Positions 20,001-23,274 of a DNA stretch of 64,000 nucleotides are shown one piece after another. The notes under the pieces are model-generated. The model was not told where the DNA came from. It saw only the letters and a program-made list of their open reading frames with translations, and made no database searches. Every line of letters begins with the position of its first letter. The first letter of the stretch is position 1. The position numbers and the translations under genes are program-made. This stretch comes from an uncultured Saprospiraceae bacterium (GTDB taxonomy: Bacteria; Bacteroidota; Bacteroidia; Chitinophagales; Saprospiraceae), in NCBI GenBank assembly GCA_937951685.1, contig CALFBG010000182.1, forward strand, positions 25,779 to 89,778, read 5' to 3'.

Positions 20001-22975
20001 AAGATCAGTGGGAACTTGATTACGAAACAACATTAAATTTTGAAAATAAAGCAGCTTTAGATACTTACGTAGAAGAGGAGATTACCAAAGCTTTTGATTT
20101 AGCAACGGATCATATGTTGCGCGCTAAGCTATTGAAACTGAAAGATGAAACGCATTTGCTGGTGATGACTTTACATCATATCGCTTCGGATGGTTGGTCA
20201 GAGTCTATCTTATTTGAAGAGTTAGCAGAGTTTTACCAAGCGAAGAAAAACAATAGAGCAGCCAACTTGCAACCTTTGCCACTACAATACATTGATTATG
20301 CCTTGTGGCAACGCAAATATTTGAATGCCGAAGTACTTGGCACTAAGCTTCAATATTGGGAAGATAAACTTACGGGTGTAGAAGCGTTGAACTTAGTTAC
20401 TGACTTTGTTCGTCCGCCAATGCAAAGTATTCAAGGAAATAATTTCTTCTTTAAAATAGATCAAGAAACTTCCACTCAGTTAGAAGCTTTAGCCCAAAAA
20501 CAAGGCGTCACGATGTTTATGTTGACCTTGTCAGCTTTTAAAGTTTTGATGCATAAATACGCAGGTCAAGAAGATATTGCGATTGGTACACCAATCGCTA
20601 ATAGAACTCAGGAAGATATTGAAAAAGTGATTGGTATGTTTGTCAATACCTTGACCTTACGAAGTGATTTAAGTGGTAACCCAAGGTTCGTAGACTTTTT
20701 GGAACAAGTGAAGCATACTACTTTAGAAGCGTATGACAACCAAGAAGTACCCTTCGAAAGAATTGTTGATCGCGTGGTGAGTCAAAGAGATTTAAGCCGT
20801 AGCCCACTCTTCCAAGTGATGTTCTCCCTAGAAGATAAATCGGAGGTTTCTACCGTTAATTTTTCTGAGGAAGCAAATCAAGATAAACAAGTGTCCGTAG
20901 TAGCAGAAGAGGAATCGGATGAATTAGCATTCAAGTTAACGAAGTTTGATATCACCCTGAACTTAGAAAGAACGAAGAATGGTTTTGACGTAGTTTTCTC
21001 TTATTGCACAGATCTTTTCTTACCAGAGACGATTAAGAGAATGATTGTTCATTTCAAACAATTGTTAACGGAAATTATTGCCAATCCAGTAGCACAGATT
21101 GCTAGTCTTGAATTGTTAAATGCAGCGGAAGCAAAGCAATTAACTCAGGCATTCAATCCGCCGCAAACGGATTATCCTCGGGAAGCCAGTTTGGTGAGCT
21201 TATTTGCAGAACAAGTTGCAACGCATCCAGCACAGACCGCCGTTTATTTTGGAGATCATAGTTTGTCGTATCAAGATTTGGATCAGCGATCTAATCAATT
21301 AGCCCATCGCTTACAGGCGGAAGGTGTAGTAGCAGGCGATTTAGTTTGTTTGCTTTTGGAGCGTTCAGAATTGATGCTAGTGGCAATGCTAGGAGTAATG
21401 AAAGCGGGAGCAGCTTACGTTCCGATGGCACCTGAATATCCTACACAACGGATCGAATATCTTTTAGAAGATACACAAACGAAATTGGTTATTACCGAAG
21501 AAACACACTTAGCGGTTTTTGCAGATAAAGACAATCTAACAACGATACTGATCGAAGCGGAAGCCAATTTTACTGACTTTTCAACGGAAGCTTTAGCGGT
21601 GCAGCCGAAAGCACAAGATTTGGCTTATGTGATTTACACTTCTGGTTCGACGGGTAAACCGAAAGGTGTTTTGATTGAACACCGTTCTGTGATTAATGAG
21701 TTGAGCTATTGTACAGAATTGTTTGACATCTCTAAAGAGGATAGACATTTACTTTTAGCAAACTACGTTTTTGATGCTTCTATCGAGCAAATTTTTGTTC
21801 CGCTCTTAAATGGTGCATCCATTGAAATTGCAGCGAAAGAAACCATGCTAAACATTGAAGCCTTAGAAATCCTTATGGATGAAAAAGGGATTACGCACAT
21901 TCACGCGACGCCTTCTTTCTTGCAAACGATTACCCCAAGAGCTTACACTAAACTGAAAAGAGTTTGTGCAGGTGGAGAATTATGTTCGCCTATACTTGCT
22001 CAATCTTGGAGTGAGCACGTTCGCTTCTTTAACGAATATGGACCAACGGAAACCACGGTAACTTCTACTTGCTACGAATACCATGTTCCACAAGCAGAAA
22101 ATGTTGTGCTACCGATCGGTAAGCCGATTGCGAATACACAAGTTTATATCTTGGATCAATATCAAGCCTTAGTGCCATTAGGTATTGCAGGAGAGTTATG
22201 TATTGGTGGAGATGGCTTGGCACGAGCTTACTTGAACCGTCCAGAATTGACGGCGGAGAAATTTATTCCTAATCCATTTTCGGATGATCCTACGGCACGC
22301 TTGTATCGCACGGGTGATTTAGCACGTTGGTTACCAGATGGTAACTTGAGCTACCTTGGTCGTTTGGATGATCAAGTGAAAATTAGAGGATACCGAATTG
22401 AATTAGGCGAAATAGATAGTGTACTTGAAAACTGTCCGCTGGTTCAGCAAAATGTTACGATCGTTGATCTTGATGCGACGGGGGAAAAACGCTTAGTGAG
22501 TTATGTCGTTCCACAAGGCGAATTTGATAAAGATGGTATTCAAGCCTTCTTGAATGCTGCTTTGCCAGCGTACATGATACCTAGCTTATTTGTCGCCTTG
22601 TCGGAAATGCCATTGACGGCCAACGGAAAAGTGGATCAAAAAGCATTACCGAATCCAGATCCTGCGGGAATGATCACTACCGAATACGTAGCACCTCGAA
22701 ATGAAATGGAAGAACGGATTGCAAAGATTTGGAAAGTATTACTTGGGGTCGAGAAAGTAGGCGTTTTGGACAACTTCTTTGACCTCGGTGGTCATTCTAT
22801 TTTGGCAATTAAATTGGTCGCCCTACTGAAAAAAGAATTGTCTTTGACGATTCCGATGAAAGTGATTTTCCAATATACAAACATCGCAGATTTTGTAGAA
22901 TATATCAATCTGATTCAATTGGGTAACGTGGAAGATACCGAAGAAGATGATGACTCAGATATTTTTGAATTGTAA
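2..22975 (+). CDS. Giant non-ribosomal peptide synthetase 1 (5' end outside window), modules M1-M7
   Basis: This is a multimodular NRPS that activates amino acids as adenylates, loads them on carrier proteins (T) and condenses them. The frame is open from base 2 to the TAA at 22973-22975. The codons before the first ATG (35) read IVEDPTQKLSEV, the usual end of a condensation domain, so the gene starts upstream and ATG 35 is internal. Visible order: (end of C)-A-T / C-A-T / C-A-T-E / C-A-T / C-A-T / C-A-T / C-A-T. The seven carrier serines (GGHS or GGDS) are at bases 1928, 5285, 8435, 13031, 16256, 19619 and 22796. The only epimerase follows the GGDS carrier of M3, and the next C domain is of the D-L type (YRLSPMQEGMLFH). 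The protein ends in an acidic tail (EDTEEDDDSDIFEL) with no thioesterase, so the chain must pass to NRPS 2. The two genes probably form one operon. The family call is certain; the product is unknown. Confidence 0.97.
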   Translation: MVEDPTQKLSEVTMLSTQEEALLLGLEPTKNGEWFNEGVKNLGNDLPINLRFEAIAADHPKAISVIHGTARWTYERMNNYANQLAHTLIAQGVTSGDFVGVYLARSPELVSSLLAILKIGAVYVPLDTQNPTERIEKMMESSELKLVISTTSLLQNLSVVKTERVLFIDEYTAALAESLTQCATLEIQDATATAKASKTNPENQNDLRSWAYVLYTSGSTGLPKGAITRHDGAMNHILAEYEALSLQDGFKFLQSAGIGSDISMWQMLGPILKAGTIVIIDKYDLLDYQTVFDLIRLEQVDIVEFVPSYVWGLLDHAKALPTLPELPDLQWIMLSGEDAPVKMVNDWKTTYPAVRLLNGYGPCEASDDISQYEVTTLLDDKLQRVPIGRSIANMNIFVVDRFGKLCPIGIPGELCVTGVGVGAGYWGMPDKTAESFVANPFAGTLGDTMYRTGDLARWLPDGNLEFWGRIDRQVKIRGHRVELGEIESIIRDTEKVKEAHLIVHRASEQDAQLVAFIIRDKSVDQLAENGALLNGARKAFEEEQETALEAALVFSCQQHLPVHMRPAFYCFIEEMPVNLSDKIDEKALLQIFESEDRKAAVAKKALVAPRNETEERLAAIWKEILQLETFGVYDDFFELGGHSLLATRMVAAIRAEFLKEVAIKDIFIYPTIANLAALLTRQNSETLLPEITPQERPLQIPLSFAQERLWFIDKFGGSTHYHIPYIQRLDERLDQTALTYAFQTIVNRHEVLRTIFKEEEGAPYQVILPENEWALRYEELEVFDPALEEELVFNEINQAFDLSKDHMLRGRLLKLPTQEYLLIVVVHHIASDALSVPVFLNELKELYTAKVEARAPLLETLAIQYADYALWQRNYLEGEILDQKLAYWEKQLRGVEVLDLPLDLNRPKIQSTNGNHLALTIEEDLLVDLRALAEERGVTMFMLLITVYKVLLFRYSNQEDVAVGTPIANRMQGEIENLIGFFVNTLTIRSNLSNNPSFNEVLAQVKATTLEALNHQEVPFEKIVDRLIGQRDMSRSPLFQTMFSFDNDPDGADDTKTDIFSSNVKETRTKEEQENYSSGNAKFDLSVDASETASSLSFVFEYCTDLFFDTTIKRMAAHFEKLLRSVVANPTQDICSLAMLLEEERALILGAQPTEAGDWFNQGAIDLANDLPINLRFEAIAEAHKNEVAVIHHEEQWSYQELNALANQIGASLQELGVQPGEFVGVYLERTPTLISSLLGILKCGAAYVPLDTQNPTERIEKMITKSELSVVISTTDLMDQLDTVNAKGILFVDKCTAELYRSFEDRNFPKFKDYLSLATKSTKNLANQNTLDSWAYMLYTSGSTGEPKGAITRHDGAMNHILAEYEALELADGFRFLQSAGIGSDISLWQILAPVLKAGAVVIIDKFDLLNYNYLFNTLAANKVSIVEFVPSYIWGMVDHVKTLGTTPDLEQLKWIMMVGEEVPVKLVNEWRSYFPHVRVLNGYGPCEASDDIAQFEVTEALSDQSPRVPIGRSIANMNIFVLDAHGELCPIGIPGELCVSGVGVGAGYWGMPERTAQSFVPNPFAGTLGDTMYRTGDLARWLPDGNLEFLGRIDRQVKIRGHRVELGEIESFIRQEDAIKDAHVMVHKLPSNQALLLAFLTTEEQELTVSETGNVLIDHQLRHELESKLVGLCQQGLPAYMQPTHFCFIEKMPQNLSDKVDEKQLIEIFSTMDQSAFVEKENYVAPRNQAEEKLAEIWSKILHVEKIGVHDNFFEIGGHSLLATRVVSAVRKEFAKEIAIPEVFLKPTIATLTELIVSNSEGEILSVVTAEERPSRIPLSFSQERLWFIDRLEGSAHYNMPFINRIESELDPEIIAETFRTIVNRHEVLRTVFWEEEGKAYQKILPKGLWQLDYEEAIGIEAAALKELISETSAKAFDFTTDHMLRVKLVKTAPANYTMIVVIHHIASDGWSEPILIGEFAQIYRALKTGKSISLAPLEVQYADYAIWQRKYMEGGVLDQKLQYWTDKLAGLETLNLPIDFARPTIQSTNGATVHFELEEALCEQLRQTAKQEGVTMFMLLLAGVKVLLHKYTGQNDITIGSPIANRTQAPIEALIGFFVNTLTLRTALEENPNFDAVLQQVKRTTLEAYQHQDVPFEKIVDKVAPERDMSRNPLFQVMFTYIEDETMETKEKATDPNDLVLIEEPDTYGVTKVDLSFTTFRTTAGIINVELGYCTDLFQAATVEKMIGHLKSLLTSIVAKPQAKLADLTILGAAEQKVILEDFNDTAFEYPRTATAVSMIEEVAARLGTHTAVSLGEAKLSYAELEEQATQLAHYLRKQGVVKETLVCLCMDRSLDMIVGVLGILKAGGVYLPIAADYPQDRIDYILSDSQSKFVITDATTRHLFAGHDDLSIISFDKDRAKIAKSSKKKLSIGLQPDNLMYVIYTSGSTGNPKGVMVEHSSNINMALDQIRSFNITEKDRFSQFSSISFDASVYDIFISLYAGATLVLVDQATIKQGTNFINYLQEQEVSVTTIPPVYLSILDTADLAFLRVIITGGESANVAQASECALASDYYNAYGPTECAVSVSQYKVQPDDQHKSHIPIGKPIANTQMYILDKNLQAVPINVEGEICVSGVGLARGYLNRPDLTAEKFVDHPYVEGAKLYRTGDHGKFMPDGNVVFLGRKDDQVKIRGHRIELGEIETVLHQVPSVTKCIVLAQKDQVGSNRLLAYYVGENVDEGAVRAYLQARLPAYMVPSIIMALDVFPRTPNGKIDKKALPKPTEASIASVNYLAPRTAIESDIATVWSQLLNIEQVGVYDSFFELGGDSISSIQVVSRLKKLGYHIQPRDLFQYQTVASLAEFIINNAEGIKTVAEQGLLTGTAPLIPTQQWFFEIGYDQYSHFNQENIFELDRTINAKHLAQAVEILLEQHDALRFKYTKPTTKEGQWGQSYGTQVGVLDIVDLTKVKATEISAKITETCQRYQESLDIEKGELIKVVLMKTPDTITHDRLFFVIHHLAIDEVSWRIISDQFIDIVEAINTGKKPELPAKTSSYREWGQALINHAVSKQVTNELPYWQAIGEGYQTLPLAAVTAGEKVEAKVHFVELAASLTQKLLQEVNAVYNTDINDFLLGALAKTISTWSKNDKVLIGREGHGREDISSEIDLTSTVGWFTNLYPVALQVTPDLEKGDLIKSVKEQLRNIPNKGMGFGLLRYLHPSVTVRESLAETQWDIIFNYLGQQGEGVTEEQQGWLFGAAESIGTNVGAGFPRYKLEINTSISGGKLGMFWGYEDKDNNAETIAELATAFLETITSLIEHCVEKETTEKTAFDYGLSPEVSYQELDNFLAVEENGVPRRTLIESLYRLSPMQEGMLFHYLYEKGSLAYTEQLAADFTNGMDTDAFKTAWEYVMSNHTIMRTKFFGDQMSIPVQAAYKTLALPFEFYDFSQEDETTRNTKLAAYKAADLEKGIDFDEAPLFRIGLIKMTEKHYIMLWTFHHILFDGWSNPILIEELLSAYEALINGGKVENLKTLVPVKEDRFEDYIKYIGKRDKLTEEQFWQDYLSGFETATLLPFIGESLGRNKGGTSKSLAFGYDEELTGKIKRYTQANQITVNTFIQGVWGFLLSKYTGHTDVIFGVTVSGRPSDLVDTEQRIGLFINAIPVRMNVEPATPIAATLASLQKGHTTAREYQYTALNDIQRWIKLNGEFFDSLITFENYPLGDVVGKEWSLEVGNIEMEEQTNYLLSIAVNLDLELNINFRYNVDLLSEAYAEMIKTHFLLVIDQLVLENKTDFTTIELVTPEEQQLLLETFNDTAVPYAKDKSLIGFFEAQVEKTPTKTAMIFQGETLTYAALNEQANQLAACMLESGVQVQDKVGILSYRGFDMIVSLLATLKCGAIYVPLNIDYPKSRLAYILNDAGAKHLIYDDEKLLAKTGLTDYEFIAVAERTNYPTTAINISSDLKLTDGVYVMYTSGTTGEPKGILVNQDNILKLCFETGPIAIYPEDRVLQWSNFSFDGCTYEIYGALLNGASLCMVSEKEAQDPESLARVIRQEKLTVNFMTTALFNAFVDQDLAALNELRIVLFGGELVSVPHVKTALATLGAGKIIHVYGPTETTTYASYYPIEHCDEDRVPIGKPLSNTQLYILDAEGQLAGVGMTGEIYIGGAGVSMGYLNRPEMTADKFVADKFTGIPGAKLYRTGDLGFWLPEGNIEFIGRKDLQVKVRGYRIELGAIETKLQESEWVNNCVVLAKADPAGTKRLIAYVIPNGEYQKEAILSYLKAELPEYMVPSIMMELAAFPLNANGKVDKKALPEPDLGALLSEAYVAPRNEMETKLTKIWQQILNLDRVGIYDNFFDLGGHSLLATRTVSAIRKELDLEMSIKDLFVHANVAALAEFLLLNNAGIVLPAITVQERPVHIPLSFAQERLWFIDKLEGSTHYHIPSIRRFGADLNVDTLRYAIGEIVNRHEVLRTVFREENELAFQHFLPKNTWTLAYEERADLQDEEKLALVISEEVGTPFDLSQDHMLRAKLFKLSADAYVLVLTLHHIAFDGWSNPILFSELEELYAAKENGRAANLSPLTIQYADYALWQRDYLQGEVLATKMQYWKDKLGGLEALDLPTDFVRPAIQSTKGSRLGFKVDEKVFSELQALAQREGITIFMMLLAAFKVFLYKYSGQNDIAVGIPIANRTQSEVESMVGFFVNTLTLRSDLEGNPSFANFLQQVKHTTLSAYNYQDVPFEKIVNEIVTDRDLSRTPLFQVMFSFENYGEEVNTAPEESIDAPTNEEATKKIAKDGDFEYENVKYDLSFNLSKEQNHLEISIEYCSDLFLPETVVGMQQHFEELLSSIVATPTNTIDRLNMINEAEKQRLLGTFNDNARAYPQEKTVIALFEERAQICPDQIAITFEGEDLTYQSLNERSNQLARYLVGQGVGEKDFIAICIDRSFEMIIAMLAIQKLGISFIPIDPEYPQERIDYILADSKAEVIVSTKKLLGILDKVNGIKTVLLDEVSAEIQKESVKGFPLVSTPEDVIYMIYTSGSTGKPKGILNKNRGMVNFLFSMLELLIEEPKEKFDNFLAISSYSFDIAYLEIYLPLIMGAKVILATRETAMDGVLLQKLLKETKPNFMQATPSTWQLLLDSGWKNEEELVIISGAEPMREKMKRSLIALSDKNVWNLYGPTETTVWATAKKLELEEKVNIGKPIFNVEIYILKTEADTLTLTKDDLVPIGGVGELCIGGDGLALGYLNREALTAEKFVQNPFSDDDTNLIYRTGDLARWLNNGELECLGRMDDQVKIRGHRIELGEIETVLQKYPIVKESIVVAQEDAMGTKRLAAYLTATVEFDQAAQEGLQSYLKASLPGYMVPRLIAALDVLPLTPNGKINKKALPKIDASDLINTAYEAPRNDLERSLAKIWGRLLGIEAVGVYDNFFELGGHSLLATRVISAIRKELGIELSIQGLFRNATIALLSSYLEQEGESSSLPAISAMPRPAQIPLSFAQERLWFIDKLEGSIHYHMPLVQRIEGAIDQELLAYTFNEIVNRHEVLRTVYREEEDFVYQEILPKDAWTLNYEEQLDLSEEAIEQLIDEELTTPFDLANDYMLRARLIKVANKEYLIILILHHIASDAWSERILFEELSEIYNAREANRTPALRDLTIQYADYALWQRAYLSGEILDKKLQYWEDKLKGVEVLNLPTDFIRPMVQSTKGRMLQFNLDKTLSTKLERLAREEDVTIFMLLLSAFKVLLLKYTGQEDIAVGTTIANRTQAEMETLIGFFINTLTLRTNLSGDPSFKTLIDQVKTTTLESYDHQDVPFEKIVERVVEGRDLSRTPLFQVVFSYINNDEMRSTDLLGELGRTEADAATTTQEEPSVAEDTFEPDTAKFELSIDVGESEDGLVLGVEYCTDLFLAETIERMIKHYETLLFSILEDPNQQLSQISMLPAAEKDLMLGLTPTKDGHWFNEGEKDLGNDLPINVRFEAIADQHPNEIAIVHQTERWTYQQTNDHANQIAHTLQAQGLAAGDFVGVYLDRNPKLVSSILGILKAGAVYVPLDTQNPIERIEKMIEGGSLKCLITDSNLLVPLENIHVSNILLVDESSDAVLNKLASNSELVLSDAQTIATHQTTNCPNQNEIRSWAYLLYTSGSTGTPKGAITRHDGAMNHILVEYQDLELRDGFGFLQSAGIGSDISMWQILGPLLKAGTVVIIDKYDLLSYEKVLAIIEKEAIDIIEFVPSYAWGLFECAKSLTQAPDLSKLQWIMLVGEAVPVKLVNEWSSYFPHVRVLNGYGPCEASDDITQYEIVGQLDPNLQRVPIGRSITNMNMFVLDTSGNLCPIGVAGELCVSGVGVGAGYWQDPAKTAASFVANPFPETLGEIMYKTGDLGRWLPDGNLEFLGRIDRQIKIRGHRVELGEIETVIREDHQIKEVHISVDKASVQDARLVAFIIPESFSETKDQDITLEQRQIIEERLIQLCQQSLPVHMRPSFYCFIEEMPVNLSDKVDDKALLKFFAAEDRAGVSIEKVIVAPRNTIEENLLEIWKKILRVETISIHADFFELGGHSLLATRVVSAIRKKMEKEVAIKDVFVYPTIAGLAAVIAQDSGELFLPEITIQERPERIPLSFAQERLWFIDRLEGSTNYNMPMLQHFGADLDKDALHHAIQQVINRHDVLRTIFEEDEGQLYQVVLPKDQWELDYETTLNFENKAALDTYVEEEITKAFDLATDHMLRAKLLKLKDETHLLVMTLHHIASDGWSESILFEELAEFYQAKKNNRAANLQPLPLQYIDYALWQRKYLNAEVLGTKLQYWEDKLTGVEALNLVTDFVRPPMQSIQGNNFFFKIDQETSTQLEALAQKQGVTMFMLTLSAFKVLMHKYAGQEDIAIGTPIANRTQEDIEKVIGMFVNTLTLRSDLSGNPRFVDFLEQVKHTTLEAYDNQEVPFERIVDRVVSQRDLSRSPLFQVMFSLEDKSEVSTVNFSEEANQDKQVSVVAEEESDELAFKLTKFDITLNLERTKNGFDVVFSYCTDLFLPETIKRMIVHFKQLLTEIIANPVAQIASLELLNAAEAKQLTQAFNPPQTDYPREASLVSLFAEQVATHPAQTAVYFGDHSLSYQDLDQRSNQLAHRLQAEGVVAGDLVCLLLERSELMLVAMLGVMKAGAAYVPMAPEYPTQRIEYLLEDTQTKLVITEETHLAVFADKDNLTTILIEAEANFTDFSTEALAVQPKAQDLAYVIYTSGSTGKPKGVLIEHRSVINELSYCTELFDISKEDRHLLLANYVFDASIEQIFVPLLNGASIEIAAKETMLNIEALEILMDEKGITHIHATPSFLQTITPRAYTKLKRVCAGGELCSPILAQSWSEHVRFFNEYGPTETTVTSTCYEYHVPQAENVVLPIGKPIANTQVYILDQYQALVPLGIAGELCIGGDGLARAYLNRPELTAEKFIPNPFSDDPTARLYRTGDLARWLPDGNLSYLGRLDDQVKIRGYRIELGEIDSVLENCPLVQQNVTIVDLDATGEKRLVSYVVPQGEFDKDGIQAFLNAALPAYMIPSLFVALSEMPLTANGKVDQKALPNPDPAGMITTEYVAPRNEMEERIAKIWKVLLGVEKVGVLDNFFDLGGHSILAIKLVALLKKELSLTIPMKVIFQYTNIADFVEYINLIQLGNVEDTEEDDDSDIFEL
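2090..5420 (+). other. M2: C-A-T, atypical A subfamily, code DIWEMVGDDK
   Basis: The L-L type C domain begins near 2099 (IPLSFAQERLWFID). Its active-site motif at 2480-2500 is HHIASDA, with alanine for the usual final glycine. The A domain (about 3440-5150) is a close relative of the M1 A domain, with GIGSDIS around Asp235, GYGPCEASDD and NLSDKVDEKQL. Its pocket is DIWEMVGDDK, again acidic, and I infer a cationic amino acid. Carrier Ser is at 5285 (IGGHS). There is no epimerase, so an L residue is expected. Confidence 0.8.
5440..9930 (+). other. M3: C-A-T-E, aromatic-type code DAYTIGAVSK, D configuration
   Basis: The C domain (HHIASDG at 5837-5857) is L-L type. The A domain has A3 YTSGSTG at 7283 and FDASVYDIF around Asp235. 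The code DAYTIGAVSK resembles the Phe codes DAWTIAAICK/DAWTVAAVCK, so an aromatic residue is likely; the last positions differ, so Tyr or Trp cannot be excluded. Carrier Ser 8435 lies in GGDS, the form typical before epimerases. The E domain (about 8580-9920) has HHLAIDE at 8999-9019 (Gly to Glu at the last position, both His and Asp kept), EGHGRE, the GWFTNLYP motif and WDIIFNYLGQ. It should deliver the D residue. Confidence 0.85.
9940..13160 (+). other. M4: D-L type C-A-T, Ile-like code DGYFLGVTYK
   Basis: The C domain has the signature of domains that accept a D donor (YRLSPMQEGMLFH, starting 10040) and HHILFDG at 10439, matching the epimerase just upstream. A3 is YTSGTTG at 11861. The pocket DGYFLGVTYK is close to the bacitracin Ile code DGFFLGVVYK as I recall it, so Ile (or Val/allo-Ile) is likely. 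Carrier Ser is at 13031. The A domain is nearly identical in protein sequence to that of M9. Confidence 0.82.
13190..16380 (+). other. M5: C-A-T, Gly-like code DILAIGLVWK
   Basis: The L-L type C domain starts at 13199 with HHIAFDG at 13586. The A domain has YTSGSTG at 15053 and FDIAYLEIY around Asp235. The code DILAIGLVWK is close to the known Gly code DILQLGLIWK, so glycine is the best guess. Carrier Ser is at 16256. There is no epimerase. In the second five-module block the equivalent position (M10) is a D-Ser module. Confidence 0.78.
16415..19745 (+). other. M6: C-A-T, atypical A subfamily, code DIWEMVGDDK
   Basis: The C domain starts at 16427 and has HHIASDA at 16808 (Gly to Ala, the same change as in M2 and M13). 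The A domain (about 17790-19475; YTSGSTG at 18365) belongs to the same atypical subfamily as M1, M2 and M11: SDISMWQ, GYGPCEASDD and the A10 form NLSDKVDDKAL. The pocket is identical to M2 and M11, so all three should take the same, probably cationic, amino acid. Carrier Ser is at 19619. Confidence 0.8.
19780..22975 (+). other. M7: C-A-T plus acidic C-terminal tail, code DAEHCGEVTK
   Basis: The C domain has RIPLSFAQERLWF at 19787 and HHIASDG at 20174. The A domain (YTSGSTG at 21635; FDASIEQIF) reads DAEHCGEVTK. The D-x-E-H start recalls diaminobutyrate-type codes (I recall DLEHNTTVSK for syringomycin Dab), but the assignment is weak. Carrier Ser 22796 lies in GGHS. After the carrier, about 20 residues rich in Asp and Glu end the protein; they are a likely docking tail for the TubC-type domain that opens NRPS 2. 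Confidence 0.75.
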
Positions 22976-22989
22976 ACACTAAGTATACC

Positions 22990-23034
22990 GTGCAGTAAGA
23001 CAAATTGAATCCCGGATTCAATTTGTCTTAGCAC
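22990..23034 (+). promoter_or_regulatory. Long hairpin between the two NRPS genes
   Basis: A perfect 17-bp inverted repeat (22996-23012 and 23014-23030, one base between the arms) is extended by four more pairs (GTGC 22990-22993 with GCAC 23031-23034) across a 2-base bulge. No T-run follows, so it is not a classic intrinsic terminator. It may be a partial terminator, a processing site or an RNA stabiliser that sets the ratio of the two synthetases. The remainder of the 98-base spacer (22976-23073) is A/T-rich with no Shine-Dalgarno before ATG 23074. Confidence 0.6.
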
Positions 23035-23073
23035 CTAACAATAAAAGACTAAATACTTTAAAATAATATAATT

Positions 23074-23274
23074 ATGCAGGTTGGTAACAATATCATATCC
23101 TTACTCAATAAAGCATTGAAGAGTGGCATTACTGTTTTCTTAGACGGAGAGAAGTTAAAGTTTAAATTAGCAAAAGGTAAAAAAGCAGATCCAGAAATCG
23201 TAGGTCTTCTCAAAACACACAAAGAAGAAATTATTGCTTTTTTGCAAGGAGAATTGGCGGGGTTAAAAGAAATG
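23074..23274 (+). other. N-terminal TubC-type docking domain of NRPS 2
   Basis: The first about 65 residues (ISLLNKALKSGITVFLDGE, then a Lys-rich strand and an alpha-helical PEIVGLLKTHKEEIIAFL) match the TubC N-terminal docking family: a helix, a beta hairpin carrying basic residues, and a closing pair of helices. Such domains bind a short C-terminal acidic segment of the upstream synthetase. NRPS 1 ends in just such a segment, which supports the order NRPS 1 to NRPS 2. Confidence 0.85.
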
